DNA of 52,017 nucleotides, from assembly GCA_030674475.1 (NCBI GenBank), contig JAUSCZ010000033.1:1-52017 (forward strand), written 5' to 3'. Under the pieces are notes generated by a model. That model was given only the letters and a program-made list of their open reading frames with translations. It was not told where the DNA came from and searched no databases. This stretch comes from Candidatus Omnitrophota bacterium (GTDB lineage: Bacteria > Omnitrophota > Gorgyraeia > Gygaellales > UBA12090). A program made the translations under genes and the position numbers. Positions within the stretch are counted from its first letter, which is position 1. The number at the start of each line of letters is the position of its first letter. This document shows positions 32,410 through 41,029 of this stretch, piece by piece.

Positions 32410-32682
32410 ATGAAAAATTTGAAACCACTACCTAAATTAAAGAATGAAAAAGAATGGGCCCACTTCTGGATGACCCACGATTCTACTGAATACGTGGATT
32501 GGTCAAAAGCTAAAAAAACTGTTTTCCCCAACCTTAAACCGACGCATAAAAGCATTTCCTTGCGTTTGCCGGTGTATATGCTGGATGAGATAAAACTTTT
32601 GGCTAATAAGAAGGATGTGCCTTATCAATCTTTAATGAAGATTTTTCTTGCCGAAAAGGTCAAGGAAGAGATAGCTGTTTAA
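32410..32682 (+). CDS. CopG/BrnA-type antitoxin-like protein, no partner toxin seen
   Basis: A 90-residue protein with PLPKLKNEKEWAHFWMTHDSTEYVDWSKA, the pattern of the CopG-antitoxin family that pairs with BrnT-type toxins, and a C-terminal ribbon-helix-helix (KSISLRLPVYMLDEIKLLANKKDVPYQSLMKIFLAEKV). ATG 32410 has GAGAGGG six bases upstream. Normally the toxin gene lies just upstream; here that space holds a dispersed repeat and no open frame, so the antitoxin is orphaned. It could still repress DNA or neutralise a toxin encoded elsewhere. Confidence 0.75.
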   Translation: MKNLKPLPKLKNEKEWAHFWMTHDSTEYVDWSKAKKTVFPNLKPTHKSISLRLPVYMLDEIKLLANKKDVPYQSLMKIFLAEKVKEEIAV

Positions 32683-32725
32683 TGGGGCCATTTTGTAGCC
32701 GGTCACTAAACGTGGGCGGCTTTTT

Positions 32726-32802
32726 AAAATCCCCCTAACCCCCTTTTTCAAAGGGGGAATTTTTATTCCCCTCTTTCATGAAGAGGGGTGAGGGGAGATT
32801 TT
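32726..32802 (+). repeat. Dispersed repeat pair (CCCCCTAACCCCC type)
   Basis: Two neighbouring hairpins between AAAATC and GATTTT ends: CCCCCTTttt...AAAGGGGG and CCCCTCTTtcatgAAGAGGGG. The outer ends are also complementary (AAAATCcCC / GGgGATTTT region). The 222-nt gap between the antitoxin and rpsO is made of this repeat plus the rpsO promoter. Confidence 0.75.
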
Positions 32803-32843
32803 CCACTGTTTACTGACGCATTATGCCATTTTTTAAAGAGTCC

Positions 32844-32872
32844 TTGACGATAGGGAGCTAATATAGTATAAT
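32844..32872 (+). promoter_or_regulatory. Sigma70 promoter of rpsO-pnp
   Basis: TTGACG (32844-32849), 17-base spacer, TATAAT (32867-32872). The start would be about 32879, leaving an 80-nt leader before the rpsO TTG, long enough for an S15 autoregulatory structure. Confidence 0.8.
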
Positions 32873-32958
32873 TATTAAAATACAAGGAGTGCTATTTATT
32901 TAATATGGCCCTGGTGGTTATAAATACTGCCGGAAGCCGAAAATATGGAGGTGTTAAA

Positions 32959-33228
32959 TTGGCAATAGAAAAGGAAAAGAAGCAGAAAATAATCTCGGAT
33001 TATAAGGAACATCCTAAAGACACCGGCTCCGCCTCGGTGCAGGCGGCTATTCTTACCGAGAGGATAAACCAGCTGGGTGAGCATTTTAAGACCCACAAGA
33101 AAGACCATCATTCCCGCCGGGGGCTTTTGGGCATGGTGGGAAGGAGGCGCCGGCTTTTGAATTATCTGAAGAAAGAAGATAATAAAAAATACCAGGAAGT
33201 CTTAACCAAACTTAACTTAAGAAAATAA
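32959..33228 (+). CDS. rpsO: Ribosomal protein S15
   Basis: From TTG 32959 the product is 89 residues, exactly the family length. It has [22 protein letters not shown] and [26 protein letters not shown], which contact 16S rRNA helices 20 and 22. TGGAGGTG ends five bases before the TTG. An in-frame ATG at 32905 would add 18 residues with no equivalent in S15 and has a poorly placed ribosome-binding site. rpsO-pnp is a conserved pair, and S15 often represses its own translation. Confidence 0.93.
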   Translation: MAIEKEKKQKIISDYKEHPKDTGSASVQAAILTERINQLGEHFKTHKKDHHSRRGLLGMVGRRRRLLNYLKKEDNKKYQEVLTKLNLRK

Positions 33229-33235
33229 GGAAAAA

Positions 33236-35320
33236 ATGAAACCTGAACAGATGCGAATTAAATTCGGAAAAGAAGATTTGATTATTGAAACCGGTAAGCT
33301 GGCCAAGCAGGCCAACGGTTCGGTGGTGGTAACCTGCGGCGGAACAGTGGTGTTGGTAACGGTGTGTATGTCCAAAGAGCCGAAAGAGCAATTAGGCTTT
33401 TTTCCGCTTACGGTGGAATATCAGGAAAAGACTTACGCCGCCGGCCGGATTCCCGGGGGGTTTTTTAAACGGGAGGGCAGGCCTTCAGAGAGCGAAATAC
33501 TTACCTCACGTCTGATTGACCGGCCGATTCGGCCTTTGTTTCCCGCGGGTATGGTCCATGAGGTGCAGGTGATTTCTCTTGTTCTCTCCAGCGACGGGGA
33601 AAACGATCCGGATGTCCTGGCGGTAAACGGGGCCTCCGCGGCCTTATCCATCTCGGATATACCTTTTAACGGACCCATAGGCGCGGTCCGGGTTGGCCGG
33701 ATAGATGATAAGTTTGTCTTAAATCCGACTTACGCCGAAACCGAAAAGAGCGCGCTAGACTTAATAGTGGTAGGAAACCGGACTAAGGTGATTATGATTG
33801 AAGGCAAGTTCAAAGAGGTTTCCGAAGAATTGGCTTTCGAGGCAATTCGTTTTGCTTTTGAAAACATCCAGAGTATTATCAGCCTGCAGGAGGATTTTTC
33901 CCGCAAGATAGGCCGGAAAAAGGCGGAGATAAAATACAAAAAAATTGATCCGAAGCTCTTAGGGCTGGTAGAGTCTATGACTAAAGACAAATTAAAGGAA
34001 ATTTGTCTTCTTTCCGGCAAAGAGCAAAGGGAAGAGGCCAGTGATATTTTAGCCCAAGAGCTGGAAGAGAAACTTGTGGTTGACGGATATGAGGTTAAGG
34101 ATGTGCGTCTGGCTTTAGAGGAAGTTGAGAGGCAGAACATCAGAAGCCATATCCTGGATAAGGGCCTGCGCGTGGATAACCGCGCTTCCGGTGAAATCCG
34201 CCAGATAACCTGCGAAATCGGCGTGCTTCCCCGCACCCACGGTTCCGGACTGTTTACCCGGGGACAAACCCAGAGTCTGGCCATAACCACCTTAGGCTCA
34301 AGCTCCGATGAACAGACGGTTGAGGCCTTAGAGGGAGAGAGCTCCAAGAGTTTTATGCTGCATTACAGCTTTCCGCCTTTTTCTGTGGGCGAGACCAAGC
34401 CGATGCGCGGCCCGGGCCGCAGAGAAATCGGCCATGGGGCATTGGCCGAGAGGGCCTTGTCTTCGGTTATGCCGGCCAAGGAAGAGTTTCCTTATACTGT
34501 GAGAGTGGTTTCTGAAATACTGGAGTCTAACGGCTCTTCAAGTATGGCCACGGTCTGCGCCGCCACTTTATCGCTTATGGACGCCGGTGTGCCGATCAAG
34601 AAACCGGTAGCCGGGGTAGCTATGGGGCTGGTTAAAGAAGGAGAGCGTAGTATTATCCTGACTGATCTTAACGGCGTTGAAGACCATTTTGGAGATATGG
34701 ATTTCAAGGTTGCCGGAACTACCAGCGGTATTACCGCTATACAATTAGACCTGAAAATAGACGGTATTGGCCTGGATCTGGTTTCTCAAACCTTAACTAA
34801 CGCCAAAGACGCCAGGATGATAATTCTGGATAAGATGCGCTCGGCGATATCCGCGCCCAGAAGCGAACTTTCCGCCTTTGCCCCCCGGATCACCATATTA
34901 AAAATCTCAACCGAGAAGATTGGTGAGTTGATCGGGCCCGGAGGTAAAAATATCAAGAAGATTATCAGTACCAGCGGCGCGGCGATTGATATTGAGGACG
35001 ACGGTTCGGTGTATGTTTCTTCCACTGATCCCGAGGCTTCCCGCAAGGCGATTGATATGATTAAGGGATTAACCGAAGTCCCCGAGGTCGGCAAAATCTA
35101 TGCCGCTAAGGTTAAGAGGATTATGCCTTTTGGCGCGTTTTGCGAGTTTCTTCCTAATAAAGAAGGCCTGGTGCACGTCTCTGAGTTGGCTGGTAAGTTT
35201 ATCAAGAACGTTGAAGATGTGGTTAAAGTCGGAGATGAGATAAAGGTCAAAATCATCGGTATTGATGATATGGGCCGGATAAACTTAAGCAAAAAACAGG
35301 CAGAAGAAGCGCCGGTGTAA
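33236..35320 (+). CDS. pnp: Polyribonucleotide nucleotidyltransferase (PNPase)
   Basis: A 694-residue phosphorolytic 3'-5' exoribonuclease that works in RNA decay, usually in a degradosome. Two RNase PH domains (residues about 10-140 and 300-535), an all-helical linker, a KH domain (KIGELIGPGGKNIKKIISTSG) and a C-terminal S1 domain (VGKIYAAKVKRIMPFGAFCEF) are all present, at normal length. Landmarks include PGGFFKREGRPSESEILTSRLIDRPIRPLFP and the catalytic loop DLNGVEDHFGDMDFKVAGT. It begins seven bases after rpsO with an AAGGAA ribosome-binding site. Confidence 0.97.
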   Translation: MKPEQMRIKFGKEDLIIETGKLAKQANGSVVVTCGGTVVLVTVCMSKEPKEQLGFFPLTVEYQEKTYAAGRIPGGFFKREGRPSESEILTSRLIDRPIRPLFPAGMVHEVQVISLVLSSDGENDPDVLAVNGASAALSISDIPFNGPIGAVRVGRIDDKFVLNPTYAETEKSALDLIVVGNRTKVIMIEGKFKEVSEELAFEAIRFAFENIQSIISLQEDFSRKIGRKKAEIKYKKIDPKLLGLVESMTKDKLKEICLLSGKEQREEASDILAQELEEKLVVDGYEVKDVRLALEEVERQNIRSHILDKGLRVDNRASGEIRQITCEIGVLPRTHGSGLFTRGQTQSLAITTLGSSSDEQTVEALEGESSKSFMLHYSFPPFSVGETKPMRGPGRREIGHGALAERALSSVMPAKEEFPYTVRVVSEILESNGSSSMATVCAATLSLMDAGVPIKKPVAGVAMGLVKEGERSIILTDLNGVEDHFGDMDFKVAGTTSGITAIQLDLKIDGIGLDLVSQTLTNAKDARMIILDKMRSAISAPRSELSAFAPRITILKISTEKIGELIGPGGKNIKKIISTSGAAIDIEDDGSVYVSSTDPEASRKAIDMIKGLTEVPEVGKIYAAKVKRIMPFGAFCEFLPNKEGLVHVSELAGKFIKNVEDVVKVGDEIKVKIIGIDDMGRINLSKKQAEEAPV

Positions 35321-35354
35321 TTCTTTGTAATAGTTCAGCTCTTGGAAGTAATTC

Positions 35355-35430
35355 TGTCATTGCGAGGAGCGTCAGCGACGAAGCAATCCCTTCCTAAGAT
35401 TGCTTCGCCCTTTCGGGGCTCGCAATGACA
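35355..35430 (+). repeat. 76-bp dispersed inverted repeat (TGTCATTGCGAG type)
   Basis: TGTCATTGCGAG and CGAAGCAATC on the left pair with GATTGCTTCG and CTCGCAATGACA on the right, with an unpaired centre on each side. This fills most of the 162-nt gap between pnp and ftsK and could act as an RNA hairpin that protects or terminates the pnp transcript. Repeats with these ends are widespread in unrelated genomes. Confidence 0.8.
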
Positions 35431-35482
35431 CCGATGAGCGTTTTCGAAAGCTAAACTGTTACAATTCTTTTTGCCTTGAAAT

Positions 35483-37711
35483 ATGAATTCCCGCCATTTA
35501 AATGAGATCAAGGGCATTATAATTATTGCCGTAGGGCTCCTGATTTTCCTGGGGTTGATCTCTTACACTCCCGAAGATAACTCTTTTTTCAGCTATCCGG
35601 TTAATTCTCCCGTAAAAAATATTATTCGTATTTTTGGGGCCGGAATGTCTGCCGGCCTGTTTTTTACCATCGGCTGGATAAGCTATATCCTGCCTTTAAT
35701 TCTATTTTGCTGGGGCCTAGCCAAGTTTAAGGGCAAGGTTTTCTTTGAGCCGTTCAGGATTCCCGGAATCCTGCTCTTGGTTTTTTCCTTATGCAGTCTG
35801 GCGGCCTTGACCTCTCAGGCGGATACGTTTAGTTTTGCCCGGGGCGGGATAACCGGATTTGTGTTTTCCCGGTTTCTATCTTCCTATTTCGGCAGCGGCT
35901 CCTGGGTAATTGTCCTTAGCCTGGCGCTTTTGTCCGGCGTCTTGGTGATGGAGTTTCTGGTTTCTCATTTTATCCTCAAGGTGGTTGAGGGGATAAAAGA
36001 AAAAGTAAAGTTCCCGGCCCTAAAAATCAAATTAGGCTCCAATAATAAAAAAGAAAGGCCGGTAATCGCCGCTTCCCTGAAACCACAGCCTTTTCCCCTT
36101 AAGAATATTAAATCCCAGATAAGAAGAGAAGAAGCTGAGCCTGGTTCCCTGCCTGCCGGCAGGCAGGCAAATCCCGCATTGGAATTAACGGTAAAAATTA
36201 ATAACCAGCCTAAAGAGAAAACCGCGCCGCACCCCAGGCCGGTGCAGTTGAAAACTAATAACGGCTATCAGCTTCCTTCTTTAGATTTATTAGATGATGC
36301 CCCGGTAGTCTCTTCCAAAAAAAATCTGGAGGATGATTTGACCGCGAATGCCCATATCTTAGAGGATACCCTGGTTGATTTTGGGGTTTCGGCCCGGGTT
36401 ACCAATATTGAACGCGGCCCGGCAATTACCCGTTATGAGCTTGAGCCGGCTCCGGGAGTAAAGGTCCAGAGAATTGTCTCCCTGGGGGATGATATTGCCC
36501 TGGCAATGAAGGCCCAGTCAGTTCGGATCGTCGCCCCCATTCCCGGAAAAAGCCGGGTGGGGATAGAGGTTCCTAATGCCTCAGTGGGCGCGGTTTACTT
36601 GAAGGAGATTTTGGCCAGTTCCGCGTTTCAGAGTTCACCTAAGAAGCTCACCCTGGCCTTGGGTAAAGATATAACCGGAAGGCCGGTAGTTTCTGACCTG
36701 GGCGAGATGCCCCATCTTTTGATAGCCGGGACCACCGGCTCGGGAAAAACCGTCTGCGTTAATTCTTTAATTGTTTCTTTATTGTACCGTCTGTCTCCGG
36801 ATGAGCTTAAATTTGTGATGGTTGACCCCAAGATGGTGGAGATGTCAATTTATAACGGCCTGCCGCATATGCTTTGTCCGGTGGTAACCGACGCTAAAAA
36901 AGCCTCCATCGCCTTAGGCTGGATAGTCAATGAGATGGAAGAAAGATACCGGATGTTGGCCAAGGCCGGCTCAAGGAATATTGAAGGCTATAACCAGAAA
37001 CAGGAAGATAAGCTTTCCTATATTGTGGTGGTGATTGATGAGTTGGCCGATCTGATGATGGTAGCGGCTAACCAGATTGAGAGCACTATTACCCGCCTGG
37101 CCCAGCTTTCGCGGGCGGTGGGCATACATCTGATTTTGGCTACCCAGAGGCCTTCGGTAGATGTTATTACCGGGGTAATCAAGGCGAACTTTCCCTCCAG
37201 GATTTCCTTTAAGGTTGCCTCCAAGGTGGATTCCCGCACGGTCCTGGATGCCAACGGCGCGGATAAACTTCTGGGCCGGGGTGACCTGCTTTTTATGCGT
37301 CCGGGTGAATCCAGGCTTATCCGGGCTCAGGGGCCGTTATTAAAGGACGATGAGATAGAAAAAGTGGTTAATTTTATCAAGGCCCAGGCCGAGCCGGTCT
37401 ACGAAGAAACTATTCTCAAAGAACAGTCTAAACAGACAAGTATTTCCGATCGGGAAAAGGATGAGCTTTTTGATGAAGCCGCCCGGATAATATTAGAGAG
37501 CAATCAGGCCTCGGTTTCCATACTCCAGAGAAAGTTGATGCTCGGTTATACCCGGGCCGCCCGGATAATTGATTCTATGGAGGAGGAAGGAATAGTCGGC
37601 CCTTATCAGGGAAGTAAGCCCCGCAAGATATTAGTTGACCGCCAGCTTTGGCTTAGGGAGCGCGGTTTCAGCCCGGCCTTAAGCGTTGAGGCACAACAAG
37701 AAGGTGAATAA
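35483..37711 (+). CDS. ftsK: DNA translocase FtsK/SpoIIIE
   Basis: A 742-residue motor that pumps chromosome ends through the division septum. Residues 1 to about 170 have four membrane helices; a basic, Pro-rich linker (about 180-280) follows. The alpha/beta motor has GPAITRYELEPAPGVKV, Walker A GTTGSGKT (416-423) and Walker B IVVVIDELADLMM. The C-terminal gamma winged helix (ISILQRKLMLGYTRAARIIDSMEEEGIVGPYQGSKPRKIL) reads KOPS-type sites. The linker includes SLPAGRQA, encoded by a perfect 20-bp palindrome. Confidence 0.95.
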   Translation: MNSRHLNEIKGIIIIAVGLLIFLGLISYTPEDNSFFSYPVNSPVKNIIRIFGAGMSAGLFFTIGWISYILPLILFCWGLAKFKGKVFFEPFRIPGILLLVFSLCSLAALTSQADTFSFARGGITGFVFSRFLSSYFGSGSWVIVLSLALLSGVLVMEFLVSHFILKVVEGIKEKVKFPALKIKLGSNNKKERPVIAASLKPQPFPLKNIKSQIRREEAEPGSLPAGRQANPALELTVKINNQPKEKTAPHPRPVQLKTNNGYQLPSLDLLDDAPVVSSKKNLEDDLTANAHILEDTLVDFGVSARVTNIERGPAITRYELEPAPGVKVQRIVSLGDDIALAMKAQSVRIVAPIPGKSRVGIEVPNASVGAVYLKEILASSAFQSSPKKLTLALGKDITGRPVVSDLGEMPHLLIAGTTGSGKTVCVNSLIVSLLYRLSPDELKFVMVDPKMVEMSIYNGLPHMLCPVVTDAKKASIALGWIVNEMEERYRMLAKAGSRNIEGYNQKQEDKLSYIVVVIDELADLMMVAANQIESTITRLAQLSRAVGIHLILATQRPSVDVITGVIKANFPSRISFKVASKVDSRTVLDANGADKLLGRGDLLFMRPGESRLIRAQGPLLKDDEIEKVVNFIKAQAEPVYEETILKEQSKQTSISDREKDELFDEAARIILESNQASVSILQRKLMLGYTRAARIIDSMEEEGIVGPYQGSKPRKILVDRQLWLRERGFSPALSVEAQQEGE
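36148..36167 (+). repeat. Perfect 20-bp palindrome in the ftsK linker
   Basis: CCTGCCTGCCGGCAGGCAGG equals its own reverse complement and is read in frame as LPAGRQ. It sits in the disordered linker between membrane and motor domains, where an insertion would be tolerated. Confidence 0.85.
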
Positions 37712-37714
37712 TTT

Positions 37715-38683
37715 ATGCGTAAGGCAGGCGAATACCTAAAGAATATCCGCGAGGAAAAGGGCTATTCTGTTGAGCAGGTCAGCAAAGGCACCAAGATTTC
37801 AGCGCCGGTAATTCGGGCTATTGAAGGAGGCAGGACAGACAATGTTGAACCGATCTATCTTAAGGGTTTTTTAAAGCTCTACTGCCGCTTCTTAGGGATT
37901 GTCTGGGCGGATTTTCTCAAGGAACATCCCCTGCCCATGCTTAGCGGTTCTGCCGCGCCCACCAGCAAGTATGGGCGGCCTGTGGTGAACCGCGGAGTCG
38001 AATCAAGTCGAAGGGCTAAAGAGACATCAAAAACCAATGCTTATACCGTAAAGAAGACAAAAGGAGAACCCAAAGCATCCGCTGAGCCATCTCCAGGGCC
38101 GGCGTTCATCTTAAACAACAAGAAAAATATTTTCATAGTTCTCCTGGTTATCGCCTCTTTGCTTTCTTTGGCCGTAGTCTACAAAGGATTTGTTTTTATT
38201 AAAGAAAATATTCCTAAGATACAGCTTCCCCGGGTTAAACCTAAGAGCCAGGCCGCGGTATCTCCTAAAAAACCGCCTCAAAAGGTAATTATTAAGGGAA
38301 ATAAACCGGTTAAATCTCTAACCCCTCCTAAGAAGTCTCCTCAGCAAGACGCCTCAAAGGTTAAAGTTCAAGCCTCAGGTGGTTCGACTATGCTCACCAC
38401 AGGTAGTATCAAAGAAACCAAGCCGAAAGCGATAACTGTGGTAGTCCGGGCCCAGGAGGATAATTTCCTGAAGGTGAAAGTTGACGCTCAGATGGTTTAT
38501 CAGGGCGTCCTGCGCAAAGGAAAAGCGGAAAGCTGGACCGCCAAGGAAAAGATTGAGCTCTCAGTTGCCGATGCCGGCGCGATCGTGCTTGAAATCGGCG
38601 AAAAAATATTCTCTTCTTTAGGCAAGCGGGGTCAGCCGATCAAAAATATACTCATCAACCGCGAAGGCCTCAAGGTATTATAA
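37715..38683 (+). CDS. rodZ: RodZ-like membrane protein with XRE-type HTH
   Basis: A 322-residue bitopic protein. Residues 1-70 are a RodZ-type HTH (GEYLKNIREEKGYSVEQVSKGTKISAPVIRAIE, then YLKGFLKLYCRFLGI), a membrane helix lies at about 141-162, and the C-terminal about 80 residues form the periplasmic DUF4115-like beta domain. RodZ links MreB to the cell-wall machinery and sets cell shape. The linkers are Pro/Lys-rich; SGGSTMLTTGS at about 221-231 is encoded by a dispersed inverted repeat. It starts four bases after ftsK. Confidence 0.8.
   Translation: MRKAGEYLKNIREEKGYSVEQVSKGTKISAPVIRAIEGGRTDNVEPIYLKGFLKLYCRFLGIVWADFLKEHPLPMLSGSAAPTSKYGRPVVNRGVESSRRAKETSKTNAYTVKKTKGEPKASAEPSPGPAFILNNKKNIFIVLLVIASLLSLAVVYKGFVFIKENIPKIQLPRVKPKSQAAVSPKKPPQKVIIKGNKPVKSLTPPKKSPQQDASKVKVQASGGSTMLTTGSIKETKPKAITVVVRAQEDNFLKVKVDAQMVYQGVLRKGKAESWTAKEKIELSVADAGAIVLEIGEKIFSSLGKRGQPIKNILINREGLKVL
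38376..38403 (+). repeat. Dispersed repeat in the rodZ linker
   Basis: CAGGTGGTTCGAC and GCTCACCACAGG are near-complements around TAT, resembling the widespread GTGGTGAGC...GTCGAACCAC repeat. It is in frame and encodes part of the periplasmic linker. A diverged relative may lie at 37983-38016 (GTGGTGAAC...GTCGAAGG) in the same gene. Confidence 0.5.
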
Positions 38684-38699
38684 TTTCCCTCAATAAAGC

Positions 38700-39956
38700 A
38701 TGAAATCCACGAAAGTAGGAATTATCAGTTTGGGTTGTCCGCGCAACTTGGTGGATTCGGAGAGTATACTCGGGCGCCTGACCGCCAAAGGCTATAAGAT
38801 TGTGGATATTCAGGATGCCGATATCGGCCTGGTTAATACCTGTTCTTTTATTGACGAGGCCAAAAAGGAATCCGTGGATGCCATTCTTGACCTGGTGGAG
38901 TTAAAAAAAGAAGGGCGGCTGAAGAAAATTATTGTTGCCGGCTGCCTTAGCCAGCGTTATAAGGGTGAACTTTTATCCGGCCTGCCTGAAGTAGACGCCT
39001 TTGTGGGAAGGCTGGAATTTGAGGACGGTTTATCCTATAAAAAATATCCCCTTACTGCCGCGCATACCGGTTATCTAAAGATATCCGAAGGCTGTAATCA
39101 TTCCTGCAGTTTTTGCGTTATTCCTAAAATTAAGGGCAGGCTCAAAAGCCGCGCGGCTGAATCTATAATTGAGGAAGTAAAAAGGTTAGATGAAGAAAAG
39201 AAGGCGGAGATAAATATTATCGGCCAGGATATCAGTATGTATGGCCTGGATATAGATAAAAAATTGGCCTTAAGCAGTTTGCTTACTAAGATAATCGGCG
39301 CGCTGAACAACGTCCGCTGGCTCAGGCTTTTGTATCTGTATCCTGAGAACTTAACTCCGGATTTAATCCGCCTAATAGCGGATGAACCAAGAATTTGTAA
39401 ATATGTGGATCTGCCTTTACAGCATATCAACCAGCGCCTCCTCAAAGCGATGAAACGTCCTGATGAGAAAAAAAAGATAATCCGTATGTTATCGGATTTA
39501 CGCCAGAGAATTCCCGCGGCGGCCATCCGCACTTCTTTGATTGTGGGTTTCCCGGGTGAGACGGATAAGGAATTTAAAGAGTTGGTTTCTTTTGTTAAGG
39601 AGCAGAGGTTTCAGCGGTTGGGGGTTTTTCGGTATTCCCGGGAAGAAGGGACCGCGGCTTATGATTATCCTAACCAGGTGCCGGAGAAAATTAAAAAAGA
39701 GCGTTTTGACCTGATAATGCGTGAACAAAGAGTAATTTCAGAGGAAAATAACCGCGAATTCCTGGGTAAAACCCTGGAAGTGTTAATTGACGAAAAAGAA
39801 TCAGCAGGGAATTATATCGGGCGCCTGAGCATAGACGCCCCGGAGGTTGACCAGGCGGTGTCTGTTAAGTCCAGGAAGCCGCTGTCAATTGGTTCATTTA
39901 TAAAGGCTAAAATCATAGATACCCGCGAATACGATTTAGCGGCTGAGGCAGTATGA
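38700..39956 (+). CDS. rimO: Ribosomal protein S12 methylthiotransferase RimO
   Basis: A 418-residue radical SAM methylthiotransferase that adds a methylthio group to an Asp of ribosomal protein S12. It has the N-terminal UPF0004 domain (SLGCPRNLVDSE with C13, NTCSFID, AGCLSQRY), then the SAM cluster C132, C136, C139 (CNHSCSFC) and the C-terminal TRAM domain (LEVLIDEKES...GSFIKAKIIDTREYDLAAEAV). CPRNLVDSE and the acidic TRAM end separate it from MiaB. It overlaps pgsA by 4 nt. Confidence 0.95.
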   Translation: MKSTKVGIISLGCPRNLVDSESILGRLTAKGYKIVDIQDADIGLVNTCSFIDEAKKESVDAILDLVELKKEGRLKKIIVAGCLSQRYKGELLSGLPEVDAFVGRLEFEDGLSYKKYPLTAAHTGYLKISEGCNHSCSFCVIPKIKGRLKSRAAESIIEEVKRLDEEKKAEINIIGQDISMYGLDIDKKLALSSLLTKIIGALNNVRWLRLLYLYPENLTPDLIRLIADEPRICKYVDLPLQHINQRLLKAMKRPDEKKKIIRMLSDLRQRIPAAAIRTSLIVGFPGETDKEFKELVSFVKEQRFQRLGVFRYSREEGTAAYDYPNQVPEKIKKERFDLIMREQRVISEENNREFLGKTLEVLIDEKESAGNYIGRLSIDAPEVDQAVSVKSRKPLSIGSFIKAKIIDTREYDLAAEAV

Positions 39957-40528
39957 ATCTACCTAATCAACTTACCATATTACGGATAATCCTGACCTTT
40001 GTCTTTATGTTTTTTATATTTTCCCAGGGCCTGACTTTTAAGATTTTGGCGCTATTGGTTTTTACCGCCGCCGCCCTTACCGATTTATTTGACGGAAGGA
40101 TTGCCAAGGCCAGGAATCTGATTACTGATTTTGGCAAGATTATGGATCCGATCGCGGATAAGATTTTGGTGCTGGCGGCTTTCTTAAGTTTTATCCAGCT
40201 TCAACTTATTCCCGCCTGGACGGTAATGGTGATTATCTTTAGAGAGGTAATGATTACTTCTTTGCGCATCTTTGCCTTATCCAAGGGAAAGGTCATTGCC
40301 GCCTCCAGATCCGGTAAGCATAAGACCGTATCACAAATGACCGCTATCTTTATTATCTTGATTTCGATGATTGTCAAAGAGGCAATGTTGAATGTGTCTA
40401 CCTGGCAATCCTCCTTTGACCACACAACCCGCGCGTTAGCCTATATCGCGATGCTGGTTACGGCTGTGCTTACTCTTATTTCCGGAATATCGTATGTATG
40501 GGATAACCGCAAGGTTTTTACTTCGTAG
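39953..40528 (+). CDS. pgsA: CDP-diacylglycerol-glycerol-3-phosphate phosphatidyltransferase
   Basis: A 191-residue membrane enzyme that makes phosphatidylglycerol phosphate. The family motif DGx2ARx8Gx3Dx3D is seen as DGRIAKARNLITDFGKIMDPIAD, with Lys where most members have Arg after the Ala. It opens with the standard LPNQLTILRIILTFVF and has about five helices. With pgpA downstream the two-step pathway to phosphatidylglycerol is complete. The stop codon is formed by the left end of a dispersed repeat (40525-40552), so the C-terminus may have been altered. Confidence 0.93.
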   Translation: MNLPNQLTILRIILTFVFMFFIFSQGLTFKILALLVFTAAALTDLFDGRIAKARNLITDFGKIMDPIADKILVLAAFLSFIQLQLIPAWTVMVIIFREVMITSLRIFALSKGKVIAASRSGKHKTVSQMTAIFIILISMIVKEAMLNVSTWQSSFDHTTRALAYIAMLVTAVLTLISGISYVWDNRKVFTS

Positions 40529-40552
40529 AGCGGGTTTGGAACCCGCCCCTAC
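40525..40552 (+). repeat. Dispersed hairpin (GTAGAGCGGGTTT...CGCCCCTAC)
   Basis: GTAGaGCGGGTT and AACCCGCCCCTAC pair around TGG. It overlaps the pgsA stop codon and fills the gap before pgpA. Confidence 0.75.
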
Positions 40553-40567
40553 GCAATCAGAATAAAT

Positions 40568-41029
40568 ATGTCAATATTCCTAATTAAAACACTAACCAGC
40601 GTATTCTATATTGGTTACAGCAAATTTGTTCCCGGGACATTGGCCTCCTTAGCGGGATTTTTAGTGTATGTGTTTTTTATTAAAGGCAATGTAGCTCTGC
40701 ATCTGGGTTTGACTATCTTAGTAACTATAATCGGCTTTGGATTATCCGCGAGAGCGGAAGCTATATTTAACAAGAAGGATGCCCGCCAGATAGTCATTGA
40801 TGACTTCTACGGAATGTGGGTAAGTTTATTATTCCTACCCTACAGCTTTAAATTAAGCCTGGCCGGTTTTATTCTCTTTCGGATTATGGATGGGCTTAAG
40901 CCTTATCCCATATATAAAGTGGAAAAGATTAACGGCAGTCTTGGGGTGATGGGGGATGATTTGCTGGCCGGGATTTTTGTGAATATCACCCTTCAGGTCT
41001 TGCTCAGGCTGATTTCGCTTAATTTTTGA
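40568..41029 (+). CDS. pgpA: Phosphatidylglycerophosphatase A
   Basis: A 153-residue membrane phosphatase that removes the phosphate made by PgsA. Recognisable blocks: SKFVPGTLASLAGF, KKDARQIVIDDFYGMWVSLLFLP and FRIMDGLKPYPIYKVEKINGSLGVMGDDLLAGI, including the metal-binding DD pairs. Length is as usual (about 150-170). The 3' end overlaps the convergent thpR by 37 nt. Confidence 0.92.
   Translation: MSIFLIKTLTSVFYIGYSKFVPGTLASLAGFLVYVFFIKGNVALHLGLTILVTIIGFGLSARAEAIFNKKDARQIVIDDFYGMWVSLLFLPYSFKLSLAGFILFRIMDGLKPYPIYKVEKINGSLGVMGDDLLAGIFVNITLQVLLRLISLNF

Noticed and set aside
32905-32958. N-terminal extension of S15 from ATG 32905
   Set aside because: TTG 32959 gives the exact family length and has a strong, well-spaced ribosome-binding site; the extension has no counterpart in S15.
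35321-35482. Rho-independent terminator after pnp
   Set aside because: The hairpin at 35355-35430 is a dispersed repeat with mismatches and has no T-run after it; termination is possible but not shown.
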